Source: Clostridium pascui (GTDB taxonomy: Bacteria; Bacillota; Clostridia; Clostridiales; Clostridiaceae). From it: 64,000 bases of DNA. The DNA is taken from assembly GCF_016908015.1 (NCBI RefSeq), contig NZ_JAFBDB010000005.1, positions 291,831 to 355,830 on the forward strand, in the 5' to 3' direction. Within the stretch, counting starts at the first letter, position 1. Each line of letters starts with the position of its first letter. Shown piece by piece: positions 16,711 to 26,087 of this stretch. Position numbers and translations under genes: made by a program. The notes below the pieces were generated by a model. The model was given only the letters and a program-made list of their open reading frames with translations, made no database searches and had not been told where the DNA came from.

Positions 16711-17958
16711 TCAAATAATTTGATTTTGTTTTTTTAACAAATTATAAAGTATCATTGAACTAATAGAACATAGCAGTGCACAAACTCCTACAAAGGCATA
16801 TCCAGCCTTCATACCTATTATAAGTCCATTTTCCACACCATATATTTTTGTAAAGATATTTTTAAATAAATCTATAATACCACCTACTAAAAAATTTCCT
16901 ATAACACTTCCTATCCCCATAAGTGTTACTGTAAAGCTAACAGCTGTGCTGCTATTATTAGAATATCGCTTAGATAAAAGAGCCATTACCGTAGGATAAA
17001 TTGGTGCTATACCTACCCCCGCAAGAGCAAATAAAAACGCAGCAGATTGTCCAACAATTACTCCCATAAGAGTAATAATCCCTGAGGCTCCCGAAAAAAT
17101 TACAAGTGATTTTGTAAGTCCAATCTTATCTGTAAATGGTCCAAGTAACAGTCTTGAAAGAGTAAATGCAAAAAAGAATGCCGAAAGTAATCCCGAGGAA
17201 GCATTTATATTCCATTTATAAACTTTTTCAAGAAAATTAACTAGCCACCCACCAACTGCAAGTTCTGAAATTACTCCAAATGATAAAATAACTACTAACA
17301 TCCATGCAGCAGGATCCTTTGTATATTCTTTAAACGATATATTTTCCTCTTCTTCAATATCATCCTCTGGAAACTTTGTAAATAAAGCCATTATTAGTGG
17401 TATTACTGATAAAGAAAGCATTATTAAATACACTTCATGCCAACTAAAGCTTCTATCTAAGGCATATACTTTCATAATTCCAGTAGCAACCATGGGTGCT
17501 ATAGTTGAACTTAATCCATAGAAAAAATGTGCCAAATTCATCATCATACCCGTATTTTTAGTAAAAACCTTCGCTGCTAATATTCCAAGAGCTATTTCCA
17601 ATATTCCATTACCTATATACATTAAGAAATAAGATGCTGAAAGAGTGGGATAATTTACTGATAAAAATATAAAAACTCCCGAAAGAGCCATTGTTCCAAA
17701 AGCAATCAAATTAGAAAACCTTATTCCAAACTTCTTTGTTAGTACTCCAGTAAAACTACATGCAAGAAGATAACCTAATGAATTAAGTGCCAAAAGTATT
17801 CCTATTTGCATTTCATTAAGTGAAAAATCCGTCTGTATACGCGGTATGGCTGGTCCCTTTATATTTTCCGAAAATCCAAATACTAAATATCCAATAAATA
17901 TCACTGATAATAGTATATAATAATTTTTGCTGTAAGACTTACTTGTATTAACCTTCAA
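16711..17958 (-). CDS. Major facilitator superfamily transporter
   Basis: A 415-residue transporter with 12 predicted helices. The first loop reads SLGYLLACSFTGVLTKKFGIRFSN, a classic MFS motif A region. The layout resembles the FucP/YfkF-like sugar or solute porters. The mid-loop is acidic (FPEDDIEEEENISFKEY). The start is TTG at 17958, 7 bases behind GGAGG. It is divergent from the MBL protein gene. The substrate cannot be read. Confidence 0.88.
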   Translation of the reverse strand: MKVNTSKSYSKNYYILLSVIFIGYLVFGFSENIKGPAIPRIQTDFSLNEMQIGILLALNSLGYLLACSFTGVLTKKFGIRFSNLIAFGTMALSGVFIFLSVNYPTLSASYFLMYIGNGILEIALGILAAKVFTKNTGMMMNLAHFFYGLSSTIAPMVATGIMKVYALDRSFSWHEVYLIMLSLSVIPLIMALFTKFPEDDIEEEENISFKEYTKDPAAWMLVVILSFGVISELAVGGWLVNFLEKVYKWNINASSGLLSAFFFAFTLSRLLLGPFTDKIGLTKSLVIFSGASGIITLMGVIVGQSAAFLFALAGVGIAPIYPTVMALLSKRYSNNSSTAVSFTVTLMGIGSVIGNFLVGGIIDLFKNIFTKIYGVENGLIIGMKAGYAFVGVCALLCSISSMILYNLLKKQNQII

Positions 17959-18115
17959 AACTTTTCCTCCAATTCACTAACTTGTTATAACAATAGGCAT
18001 GTCAAATATATTATAATAGTTATTAATCAATATGTATATTATATAACACATGAAATAAAATAGAGTTATTCAAAATTTAGAAGTATAAATTTTTCTAAAT
18101 AGGAGGTCTTTAATT

Positions 18116-18757
18116 ATGAATCAAATTAAAATCTTTGATAGTCTTTACATGTTTAATACCTATAACGAACTCATAAATTTGTCCTTTAATCAATTTCTTC
18201 TCATAGGGGAAAAACCTATACTCATACATACTGGAAGTTATCAAATGACAGAGGAACTTATTCCTAAGTTAAAGAGTATTTTAGGTGATAAGAAGTTATC
18301 TTATGTTTTTGTTTCTCATTTTGAAAGTGATGAATGTGGTGGATTAACACTACTTTTAAAGCATTATCCTGAAGCTATATGTATATGTTCTGCAATAACT
18401 GCTCGTCAGCTTACTGGCTTTGGCATGGATGTAAAAGTAAAAATAGCAGCTCCTAAAGAAACTTTATCTTTGGCTGAAACTAATCTTAGCTTTATATCTT
18501 ATCCATCAGAAATGCATCTATGGGACGGATTATTAGCCTTTGAAACAAAGAAAGGACTTTTATTTAGTAGTGATCTCTTTATTAGAATGGGTAAATTAGA
18601 GGATTCAATTGTATCCTCAAACTTAAAAAATGAAGTATCAGGAATAGTTGAACATCAAATTCCAAGCCCTGCAGCTCTTAAAATACTACAGAATACATTA
18701 TATAATCTTTCTATTAACTATATAGTACCTGGTCATGGTCCAGTGTTAAAATTATAA
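18116..18757 (+). CDS. Stand-alone metallo-beta-lactamase-fold protein of flavodiiron (FprA/ODP) type
   Basis: A 213-residue MBL protein. The metal motif is H-x-E-x-D-E (SHFESDECGGL), as in the diiron domain of flavodiiron proteins, not the HxHxDH of hydrolases. Further ligands are likely in SEMHLWDG, SSDLFIRMG and the final PGHGP. Length corresponds to the MBL domain alone, with no flavodoxin domain attached. Related oxygen-sensing ODP proteins use this site to bind O2. It could act as an O2/NO reductase with a separate flavodoxin, or as an oxygen sensor (inference). A strong AGGAGG precedes the ATG. Confidence 0.85.
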   Translation: MNQIKIFDSLYMFNTYNELINLSFNQFLLIGEKPILIHTGSYQMTEELIPKLKSILGDKKLSYVFVSHFESDECGGLTLLLKHYPEAICICSAITARQLTGFGMDVKVKIAAPKETLSLAETNLSFISYPSEMHLWDGLLAFETKKGLLFSSDLFIRMGKLEDSIVSSNLKNEVSGIVEHQIPSPAALKILQNTLYNLSINYIVPGHGPVLKL

Positions 18758-18769
18758 GCATCAAGATAT

Positions 18770-18800
18770 AACTTGCCAGGTGCCAGGCACCTGGCAAGTT
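18770..18800. terminator. Bidirectional terminator, perfect 15-bp stem
   Basis: AACTTGCCAGGTGCC and its exact complement are separated by one base, between the converging MBL and cbiO genes. The cbiO stop codon overlaps the hairpin edge. Confidence 0.9.
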
Positions 18801-19554
18801 ATTTTTTACTACCGCAAATTGGACAGCTCTGAAGACATAATGGTAATTCAAGAGAACTCTTACTCATTAATTCCTCATTACATAAAATTTCTTTTGTTAA
18901 TCCATCTGCAATAATAATTCCTTCACTGATTATTATCGTTCTTCTACAAGTTTCCCAAACCATATCCATGTCATGGGTTGCAATAATTTTTGTATGCGTA
19001 AATTCTTTTAACAGCGATATTAATCTTCTCCTTGATTTAGGATCCAATGCTGTCGTTGGTTCATCCATTATAAGGATATCCGGCTCCATGGATAGCACAG
19101 TTGCAATAGATGCTGCACGCTTTTCTCCACCGGATAACTTGTAGGGCGGCCTATCTTTAATATGTGCTATTCCAACGGTTTCAAGAGCCTTCATAACTCT
19201 TTTATGTACTTCTTTTTCATCTAGCTTATAATTACGTGGTCCAAATGCCACATCTTCATATACGGATGGCATAAAAAGCTGATTATCAGCATCTTGAAAC
19301 ACCAATCCTATCTTTTGACGAATTGCAGGCAGGGTTCTCTTACATATCATAGTATCACCAATATCAACTTGACCCTTCATTGGAAAAATAATTCCTAATA
19401 GTAAATTTAAAAGTGTTGATTTACCTGCCCCATTGGCCCCTACGATTCCTACAGATTCTCCGTGACTTATCTCAAATGTAATTCCATTTAGTGCCCTTTT
19501 TCCATCGGGGTAGGAATAATATACATCCTTACAAAATATAGAATTATGGTTCAT
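18799..19554 (-). CDS. cbiO: ECF transporter ATPase CbiO
   Basis: A 251-residue ABC ATPase. Walker A is GANGAGKSTLLN, the Q-loop VFQDADNQLF is typical of CbiO/EcfA, the signature is KLSGGEKRAASIA and Walker B DILIMDEPTTALD. The tail CLQSCPICGSKK holds a small Cys cluster. It energises Co2+/Ni2+ uptake with CbiQ and CbiM. The start codon overlaps the cbiQ stop (ATGA). It is the last gene of cbiMQO. Confidence 0.94.
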   Translation of the reverse strand: MNHNSIFCKDVYYSYPDGKRALNGITFEISHGESVGIVGANGAGKSTLLNLLLGIIFPMKGQVDIGDTMICKRTLPAIRQKIGLVFQDADNQLFMPSVYEDVAFGPRNYKLDEKEVHKRVMKALETVGIAHIKDRPPYKLSGGEKRAASIATVLSMEPDILIMDEPTTALDPKSRRRLISLLKEFTHTKIIATHDMDMVWETCRRTIIISEGIIIADGLTKEILCNEELMSKSSLELPLCLQSCPICGSKK

Positions 19555-20363
19555 GTTATCACCCCTGTTATAATATTTCCTAATAATTCTGGAATATTAA
19601 ATAGTCTCGCTGTAAAAAAAAATATCACCCATAAAAATAAATATGCTATAGAACCAATTGATAAGTCGCTATCTACATCAAAAAAATATTCTCCATGAAA
19701 TCCCCTTAATATCATTGCATCATATACCCTATTAGCCCTATCAAATGCTCGTAATAATATCTGCCCCAAAAGCGACCCTGAAACTTTAAAAGATACCCCC
19801 TTCTGCATTGGTGCTCTTAAATGGTATGCTTTTATAATTTGTTCCGTTTCTTCTAACAATACAGAAATATATCTATAAGTTAAAACAAACTGAGTGACGA
19901 AAATTTTTGGTACAAATATCTTTCTTAATGCTAATGATATTTTTTCGATTCCAGTTGTAGCTATTAGAAGTAATCCTGCCAAAACTGTTAAACTACTCTT
20001 TATTATCAGTGATACAAAAGAAATCCACCCATTAGAAATATGAATCCCCCATATTATAATATAAGTTTTTGTATCAAATAATGGATTAAATATGCCAACT
20101 CCTATAACAAAAGGTAAAACAATAAGAGATCTTCTAAACATAGGTGAAAACGGTACTTCAGACAAAATAAAAACTATAATTGGATAAAAAACATATGGTA
20201 ATAGTCCTATAATATCATATTTTCCAAAGGATAATACTACCAACAAATATGTTATTGTCACCAGTAACTTTACAATAGGATTTATTTTATGGATTATTGT
20301 GTTTCTAGCAGCTAATTCATCTAATAAGCGAATATTATAAATTGATTTAGTTATACTCTCCAT
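19551..20363 (-). CDS. cbiQ: ECF transporter transmembrane component CbiQ
   Basis: A 270-residue membrane protein with about five helices, homologous to the T-component of cobalt/nickel ECF transporters. The coupling-helix motifs are visible as LLEETEQIIKAYHLRAPMQK and then LLRAFDRANRVYDAMILRGF (A-R-G type). The in-frame ATG at 20375 lies directly on the AAGGG site, so the ATG at 20363 is preferred, though spacing is long. It overlaps cbiO by four bases. Confidence 0.92.
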   Translation of the reverse strand: MESITKSIYNIRLLDELAARNTIIHKINPIVKLLVTITYLLVVLSFGKYDIIGLLPYVFYPIIVFILSEVPFSPMFRRSLIVLPFVIGVGIFNPLFDTKTYIIIWGIHISNGWISFVSLIIKSSLTVLAGLLLIATTGIEKISLALRKIFVPKIFVTQFVLTYRYISVLLEETEQIIKAYHLRAPMQKGVSFKVSGSLLGQILLRAFDRANRVYDAMILRGFHGEYFFDVDSDLSIGSIAYLFLWVIFFFTARLFNIPELLGNIITGVIT

Positions 20364-20424
20364 ATCGCAGATCATCCCTTAAATAAAAATATTGGCGAGG
20401 TTACTCCCCTCGCCACTTGCTAAT

Positions 20425-21480
20425 TTATATTGGTTTTGCTTTTCTTTTCCTACGTCTAAAAAAAGTAATAACAAGTCCAGTTAAAGCAGCAAGAACTAAA
20501 GTCATAATTCCGCCTAAAATACCTGACACACTTGTTTGAGCATTAATACCTGCCACTACTTCTTCCTTCTCTTCACTTTCCTTTTTATCTATAGCTTCTG
20601 AAGCTTTAAAACTATAATCAGGTAAAAAAGCTACTTTATTTTGTATTTCAGCAAGTTTTGCATGAACACTTCCTGTAGTTTTTAGTTCTGATGTACCTGC
20701 CGTTTTAATCATTGCCCATTCTAGCCCATCTGGATTACTAGAGGCAAATGAAGAAAGAATACCACCTACTATTATAACACTTGTTATTATCATAATAAAA
20801 ACCTTTTTTATTGAAACATTGCCTAATGGTTGTTTTAAGGAATACTTTTCAATAATTTCAGGACGCGCCTTCCAAACAAATGAAACTACTGCTGCCGTTA
20901 CAAGTCCTTCTACAATTCCAATAACAAGATGAATAGGCTGCATTAAAATAACAAAATTAGCAAAAGGCAACTCAGTCTTTCCAGAAAACAATGTTTCAAG
21001 AACAACGCTGAAAGCTCCCATTTGAAGTCCAATTATTGACGCAATTATAGATGCACTAAAAATTTTCTTAGAACTATAGTCTTTTTTCATAATACCTTTA
21101 TAAATTAATGGATATGCAATAAAGCATGTGTAAAATCCAAGATTAAATACATTAGCACCAAAAGCTAATAAACCTCCATCAGCAAAGAAAAGTGCTTGAA
21201 TTAAGAGCACTGATGCCATTGTTAGGAATCCAGCATATGGTCCAAGTAAAATAGCAAGAAGTAATCCTCCTCCAATGTGACCACTTGATCCAGTACCTGG
21301 AATTGAGAAATTAATCATTTGAGCTGCAAAAACAAAAGCTCCCATAACACCCATCAAAGGTATCTTTTTATCATCTAACTCATTTTGCATTTTTTTCACT
21401 GAATAAGTAGTAATACTAGCTGTTACACTAAACATCGTTCCCCCAACAATTGGAGAAATTAGGGCATCTGCCATGTGCAT
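20425..21480 (-). CDS. cbiM: Cobalt/nickel ECF transporter substrate component CbiM with fused PDGL (CbiN-like) domain
   Basis: A 351-residue membrane protein. The mature N-terminus MHMADAL supplies the Met-His metal-binding start found in CbiM/NikM proteins. The central part has the GSSGHIGGGLLLAILLGPYA region with the second conserved His. After about residue 230 comes a PDGL domain (SSNPDGLEWAMIKTA) and a final membrane helix, replacing a separate CbiN. It binds Co2+ or Ni2+; which metal cannot be told from sequence. It is first in cbiMQO, behind TAGGAG. Confidence 0.93.
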   Translation of the reverse strand: MHMADALISPIVGGTMFSVTASITTYSVKKMQNELDDKKIPLMGVMGAFVFAAQMINFSIPGTGSSGHIGGGLLLAILLGPYAGFLTMASVLLIQALFFADGGLLAFGANVFNLGFYTCFIAYPLIYKGIMKKDYSSKKIFSASIIASIIGLQMGAFSVVLETLFSGKTELPFANFVILMQPIHLVIGIVEGLVTAAVVSFVWKARPEIIEKYSLKQPLGNVSIKKVFIMIITSVIIVGGILSSFASSNPDGLEWAMIKTAGTSELKTTGSVHAKLAEIQNKVAFLPDYSFKASEAIDKKESEEKEEVVAGINAQTSVSGILGGIMTLVLAALTGLVITFFRRRKRKAKPI

Positions 21481-21502
21481 ATCATCACACTCCTAATAAA
21501 AT

Positions 21503-21631
21503 AATAACTCATAAAGGGCAACTTTAATTGCAACCCTCTATGAGTTTTATTCCTGTATATACAAGTTGTCCGTATAAACTTTCATAACTTCAACTGTAAA
21601 TAATTGTATCATATTTTTTTACAATTGTCAA
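21503..21631 (-). promoter_or_regulatory. cbiMQO promoter and structured leader
   Basis: TTGACA (21626-21631), 17 bases, then TACAAT (21603-21608) form a near-consensus promoter. The leader of about 115 bases contains a strong hairpin (ACTCATAGAGGG / CCCTTTATGAGT, about 21518-21557) followed by a weakly T-rich tract, and an upstream segment with several short pairings. The conserved cobalamin-riboswitch elements seen elsewhere in this window are absent. It may be a metal-responsive attenuator; I could not match it to a known class. Confidence 0.6.
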
Positions 21632-21675
21632 TTTTCACTTTAATCTTGCAGTAATTTTAAGAGTGCTTTACCTAG

Positions 21676-23268
21676 TTATCTATATGAAGCATTTAAAGCT
21701 TTTAGTAGAGTTCGAATATCATATTTATGAGGAGTAACTGAACAAATTTTCTTCTTCACACCAAGTAAAGTATATACTGCAATTCGCGCAGCACGAATTG
21801 AGTATTCTTCAGTAAAAACCATATCCTCTGGTATTTCAACAAATTGACTAATCATTGCAAGATTTGTCGACCCTTCAGGCACTACCTTTGGGCGATCGCT
21901 CATTGCACGCGGTTGAAACTGTGCATCAATATAAGGCATCATACATGGTATAACATTAACTATAGTATCCATGATTTCATCAATATTCTCTTCGAAATGT
22001 AAATGTCCTAAAAGTTCAATTAACATTTCTTCACCAGTACAATCCCTCATAGGCTTCTTCACATAGTTACCTTCTTCGCCAGTATACAAACCATATCCCC
22101 AGAAAATTGTAGTGTCTTTTGGTTGATTCTTAAAATGAGGTTGTGCTGCAACTACTATAGACATAAGCCAGTTAGAATCCTTAAATGTCATCAATGCTCC
22201 GCTGCCAGATTTATTACGAGAATACCTTTCAATCATTTTAAGAAGCTTATCACCTTTACATGTTACAGTAAAAGACTCCCAGTTTGTCTGTTCTGCATTA
22301 TCAAAGAAAGGTTTTGGATTTCCAAGTCCTTCTTTCTTTGATGCAATTTTAGCCCAAAGATCCCCAGAGATAGGATTTTCTATTTTCATTTCTGCTGGAG
22401 TATTAAAATCTCCTAAGCTTGCATTATCAGTCATACAACCATTTGTTACAATGCATAAATCACCTTTATTAAGTTTAATTACATCTTCTTTTCCATTCTG
22501 CTCATAATGAATTGCTGTAACAGTAATTCCTTCCCCCTCTTCAAAATCTAAATCTTTAACAGTGTATTTCAATGTAAAATCAACGTCAAAATTCTCTAAG
22601 TAAGCTTTTATAGGTAATATAATAGAGTCATACTGATTGTAAGGAGTTCTCGTTACACCCTCAAGAGTTTGGATACGTGAGAACTCAAATATCATACGAT
22701 TCATATAACGTTTCAACTCAAATAAACTTGACCATTTCTGAAATGCAAAGGTTGTTTGCCACATATACCAAAAGTTTGTTTCAAAAAAATGAGGTGTACT
22801 CGCAAACCAATCGCATATTCGTAAATTATCTAGCTTTTCCTCTGGAGTAATCATTAGTTTAAGCAGCGCCATACGATCAGCATCATCAAATCCCATAGAT
22901 ATAACATCAATTACTTCTCCATCCTTATTTATAAGCCTTGCGTTTGCATGAGTTGGATGTGCATGATCAAAATCAAGAATTTCATCACAAACTGACATTC
23001 CTTTTCTTTCTAAGGATGGTATAGAAGAAAGCAGCTCCCATGTATTTTCATAAGTTTCTTCATTAAGCATTCTTCCACCACGACAAACAAATCCATCATT
23101 TGCATTTCCTGCCCCATCATTACTTCCTCCAAGAATATTCATTCCTTCTAAAATGTGAATATTCTTGCCCGGGAAATCACAATCTCTAACTAAATATACA
23201 GCTCCAGCAAGTGATGCTAATCCGCCACCCACAAAATATATTTGTTTATTTTCATATTCTCTTTTCAT
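21676..23268 (-). CDS. ohyA: Oleate hydratase (MCRA family flavoprotein)
   Basis: A 530-residue FAD protein. The dinucleotide motif is IYFVGGGLASLAGAVYLVRD, followed by LEGMNILGGSNDGAGN, the family hallmark. The substrate-lid motif reads RGGRMLNEETYENTWELL; many oleate hydratases have RGGRE here, so this belongs to the subgroup with Met at the position of the proposed water-activating Glu. It adds water to the cis-9 bond of unsaturated fatty acids, detoxifying them. An in-frame ATG at 23283 reads through the ribosome binding site; the ATG at 23268, 7 bases after GGAGGG, is the likely start. A TetR gene lies directly upstream. Confidence 0.92.
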   Translation of the reverse strand: MKREYENKQIYFVGGGLASLAGAVYLVRDCDFPGKNIHILEGMNILGGSNDGAGNANDGFVCRGGRMLNEETYENTWELLSSIPSLERKGMSVCDEILDFDHAHPTHANARLINKDGEVIDVISMGFDDADRMALLKLMITPEEKLDNLRICDWFASTPHFFETNFWYMWQTTFAFQKWSSLFELKRYMNRMIFEFSRIQTLEGVTRTPYNQYDSIILPIKAYLENFDVDFTLKYTVKDLDFEEGEGITVTAIHYEQNGKEDVIKLNKGDLCIVTNGCMTDNASLGDFNTPAEMKIENPISGDLWAKIASKKEGLGNPKPFFDNAEQTNWESFTVTCKGDKLLKMIERYSRNKSGSGALMTFKDSNWLMSIVVAAQPHFKNQPKDTTIFWGYGLYTGEEGNYVKKPMRDCTGEEMLIELLGHLHFEENIDEIMDTIVNVIPCMMPYIDAQFQPRAMSDRPKVVPEGSTNLAMISQFVEIPEDMVFTEEYSIRAARIAVYTLLGVKKKICSVTPHKYDIRTLLKALNASYR

Positions 23269-23379
23269 ATAGATACCCTCCATAAATTTTAGATTCTCTA
23301 CAAAACACCTTATCTAACTTTCCAACAAGATAAATATAATACCTCTGCTTCCAAATAGGTATAATCAAAAAATATAGCC

Positions 23380-23396
23380 TGTATAATTTTTATACA
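23380..23396. promoter_or_regulatory. Palindrome upstream of oleate hydratase, candidate TetR operator
   Basis: TGTATAA-TTT-TTATACA lies between tetR and ohyA, about 110 bases before the ohyA start. Palindromes are easy to find in such AT-rich DNA, so support is weak. Confidence 0.3.
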
Positions 23397-23417
23397 TTCC
23401 TCTTTAAATGTATAAAA

Positions 23418-23458
23418 AAATAAGTCGTGACAATTTTAGAATTTATCACGACTTATTT
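23418..23458. terminator. Terminator overlapping the 3' end of tetR
   Basis: A perfect 13-bp stem (AAATAAGTCGTGA / TCACGACTTATTT) includes the TGA stop of the minus-strand TetR gene and is followed by T-rich sequence. Confidence 0.8.
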
Positions 23459-24012
23459 TCATATCTTTGCAAAGCTCTTATAAAGTTTCCTTCAATTAAT
23501 TCACTAAGCTTTTCAATTATATTTTTAGGATTTTCCTTCATTCCTTCTTTCATCCATTGGATGACTAGTCCAGTAAATGCATGTGTGTAAAAATTACCAA
23601 TAAACTTTTTATCCTCTTCCTTAACATTCATATTATGAGAAACTTCATTAACTACTCCCATAAGTAATTCATTGGTAACTGAATAGAGATACGTATCTAA
23701 ATGATTTCTTCCTAAAGAATTTAAAGTATTAATACAAAATGCTTTATTCTCTTCTATATAAATAAAAATTTTATAAAGTCCGTCTGTCCATGTGTCATAA
23801 CTCCTGTATTGGGATATACTCTCAACTGCTTCTGTCCTATAAATCCACTCGGTTAACTCATATATATCCTGAAAATGATAATAAAATGTTTGTCTGTTAA
23901 GTCCACAGCTTTCCACAATCTGCTTAACGGATATTTTATTTAAAGGAATATTCTTCATTAACTCCTTTAAGGAATTGGCAATGGCCTTTTTCGTTATTAA
24001 AGAACTAGACAT
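23446..24012 (-). CDS. TetR/AcrR family regulator (DhaS-like)
   Basis: A 188-residue regulator. The HTH is at residues 10-55 (ISVKQIVESCGLNRQTFYYHF, with the YYHF wing typical of TetR). The rest resembles the TetR_C family often linked to dihydroxyacetone kinase or efflux genes. Located immediately upstream of the oleate hydratase gene in the same orientation, it is the best candidate to control the response to unsaturated fatty acids, but a terminator separates the two. Confidence 0.86.
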   Translation of the reverse strand: MSSSLITKKAIANSLKELMKNIPLNKISVKQIVESCGLNRQTFYYHFQDIYELTEWIYRTEAVESISQYRSYDTWTDGLYKIFIYIEENKAFCINTLNSLGRNHLDTYLYSVTNELLMGVVNEVSHNMNVKEEDKKFIGNFYTHAFTGLVIQWMKEGMKENPKNIIEKLSELIEGNFIRALQRYENKS

Positions 24013-24090
24013 TTAATCACCCACTATTCCAAAAATTAATATACAATCACACTTGAAATTATACCTAAATGAAAGACTTTCCTCAATAAA

Positions 24091-24118
24091 ATAGGATAAA
24101 CTTTAAAGTTTATCCTAT
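24091..24118 (-). terminator. Terminator of the MCP gene
   Basis: A perfect 28-base palindrome (ATAGGATAAACTTT / AAAGTTTATCCTAT) lies 38 bases after the chemoreceptor stop, followed by T-rich sequence on the minus strand. Confidence 0.75.
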
Positions 24119-24155
24119 AACTTGTTATGTGTTTTTATGATTATAAATTGATTAA

Positions 24156-25865
24156 TTAAACAATAAACTTTGACATTTCTAATTTTAAATTATTTGCAAT
24201 CTCCATAGATTCTCTTGTCTTTTCAACTATTCCATTAGTTTTTTCATTTACATGTATTATTTTCTCTGCTATATTAGTTGTTCCAGAAGCCCCCTCACCT
24301 GCTGCTTCTGCTACTTGTTCAATTGTTTGTAAAACATTTTGAACAGATGCTAATAATTCTTCTGAAGTAGAACTGAATTCTGTAACTAGGTTGTCTACAA
24401 AAGATGCATCTTCACTATACTTTTCCGCTACATTTAACATAGATTTATACTCATTAGATACATTCTCAGTCATAAAAAGCAACAAATTATTTGAACTACT
24501 TGAAAGACTTCCTACAGATTGTATTACCTTTTCAGTTATGTTCTGTATTTGAATTACAGTTTCTTTGGATTGTTCTGCAAGCTTTCTTATCTCATCTGCA
24601 ACTACTGAAAATCCCCTACCAGCTTCACCAGCCCTGGCAGCCTCAATAGCTGCATTTAAAGCTAACAAATTAGTTTGAGCTGTTATTTCCATTATTGCTT
24701 GAGATAAAATGCTAATTTGTTCAACCACCTTAGAGTCACTAATTGCTTTTTCTAATTCTACCTTAGTTTGAACAAATATGGTATTTGCTTTATCTTGAGC
24801 TTCAATAACTCTATCCTTTGTTTCAATAGCTCTTATGTTTATTTCCCCAGCTGCTTCTGCACCCTCTTGAGATTTTTGAGATATAGATTGCACTGCTCTT
24901 TCAACTTCCTGAGTAGTAGCTGCAATTTCCTCAGCTGATGCAGCTGTTTCTTCCATGCCTGCCGAAAGTTCTTCGGTAGTAGAAGACACTTCTTGTACAT
25001 TTTCCATAAGTTCACTTGAATTTGCACTAATAACTTCATTTATTCTCAAAGTATTATCAGCAGTAATCTTAACTTCCCTAATAATAGTTCTTAAATTTGA
25101 TAAAAATAAGTTTAATGCCTTAGCCAAATCTGCGATTTCGTCTTTAGAGTTAACTTTAATTTGTTGAGTTAAGTCTCCTCCTCTTTCAGCAAGTGCAGAG
25201 AGCTCTCTTTTTAAAAGGTTTAAAGACTTTAAAATCCCAGATATAATTGCTGATGCAAAAATTATTGAAAGTATAGTTAAAATGAAAATAACTGCTATTG
25301 ATATAAGCATTGCTTTTGAAAAAATTTTATTGCCATCATTGCTTGCAGTTCTAGCCATTTCTTTATTAAAATCAACAAGTTCTAATAAGGATTGTGAAGC
25401 CATGTCAAAAGATTTCTTGCCTTCTCCATTCATAATTTGCATAGCTTCATTAGTTTTTAAACTTCTACTAAGTTGTATTACAGTTTCATGAACTCTCATA
25501 TATTCACTCCACTGCTTTTCTGCAATTCCATAAGTTTCTTTATCTTTATCCCCACTAAGTGATTTTTTATATAAAGACATTAACTTTTCAATTTCGTTTT
25601 TTCTACTTTTCATTTCGTTTTCTTTTGTACTCATTGTACTATTATCTGTTGTTAGTATGTGTTCATATTCCAAAATCCTAAAGTCTGACGTCATCGTATT
25701 TAAATCTTCTGAGTATATTATCTTTGGTATGAAATTTTCAGCAATAATAGTAGAGTGGTTATTAAGTGTCTTCAAGTTATTTACAGAAAAAACTCCTATA
25801 AAAATTAATGAAGCTACTAACATTGAAATTAGGATAATCAATTTGCCTTTAATAGTTTTTAACAA
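24156..25865 (-). CDS. Methyl-accepting chemotaxis protein, 4-helix-bundle sensor with HAMP
   Basis: A 569-residue classical chemoreceptor. The first membrane helix is at about 8-30. An extracytoplasmic 4HB_MCP-type domain lies at 32-185, and a second helix at 187-212. HAMP spans about 213-265 ([19 protein letters not shown]), then the signalling hairpin [20 protein letters not shown] with [18 protein letters not shown]. The start codon is TTG at 25865, behind GGGGGAAAG. It is divergent from a TetR gene across a 44-bp palindrome. The ligand is unknown. Confidence 0.92.
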   Translation of the reverse strand: MLKTIKGKLIILISMLVASLIFIGVFSVNNLKTLNNHSTIIAENFIPKIIYSEDLNTMTSDFRILEYEHILTTDNSTMSTKENEMKSRKNEIEKLMSLYKKSLSGDKDKETYGIAEKQWSEYMRVHETVIQLSRSLKTNEAMQIMNGEGKKSFDMASQSLLELVDFNKEMARTASNDGNKIFSKAMLISIAVIFILTILSIIFASAIISGILKSLNLLKRELSALAERGGDLTQQIKVNSKDEIADLAKALNLFLSNLRTIIREVKITADNTLRINEVISANSSELMENVQEVSSTTEELSAGMEETAASAEEIAATTQEVERAVQSISQKSQEGAEAAGEINIRAIETKDRVIEAQDKANTIFVQTKVELEKAISDSKVVEQISILSQAIMEITAQTNLLALNAAIEAARAGEAGRGFSVVADEIRKLAEQSKETVIQIQNITEKVIQSVGSLSSSSNNLLLFMTENVSNEYKSMLNVAEKYSEDASFVDNLVTEFSSTSEELLASVQNVLQTIEQVAEAAGEGASGTTNIAEKIIHVNEKTNGIVEKTRESMEIANNLKLEMSKFIV

Positions 25866-25978
25866 TTACTTTCCCCCTAACTTAATAAAATATTTAACTA
25901 TACTATCGTCCGATATATAATCTACTTTAATTTTATTAATTATATATTTATAATTGTATTTTTATAGACATATTGTTG

Positions 25979-26022
25979 ATTAAGAAACTTATAAATATTA
26001 TAATATTTATAAGTTTCTTAAT
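25979..26022. repeat. Perfect 44-bp palindrome in a divergent promoter region
   Basis: Two 22-base arms (ATTAAGAAACTTATAAATAT + TA and its exact complement) meet with no spacer. The site is between the start codons of the minus-strand MCP and plus-strand TetR genes, so it is not a terminator for either. It is a candidate operator, possibly for two TetR dimers. Confidence 0.7.
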
Positions 26023-26087
26023 AATAGCAATTAATTTCAAAGTATTAACTTCACAATAGAATAACTATGAAATGAGGAAATATTCTA

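Noticed and set aside
18770..18800. Perfect 15-bp palindrome as an operator
   Set aside because: It sits between two converging 3' ends and is better explained as a terminator.
21503..21600. NiCo riboswitch in the cbiM leader
   Set aside because: I could not match the conserved core from memory, so it is listed only as a structured leader.
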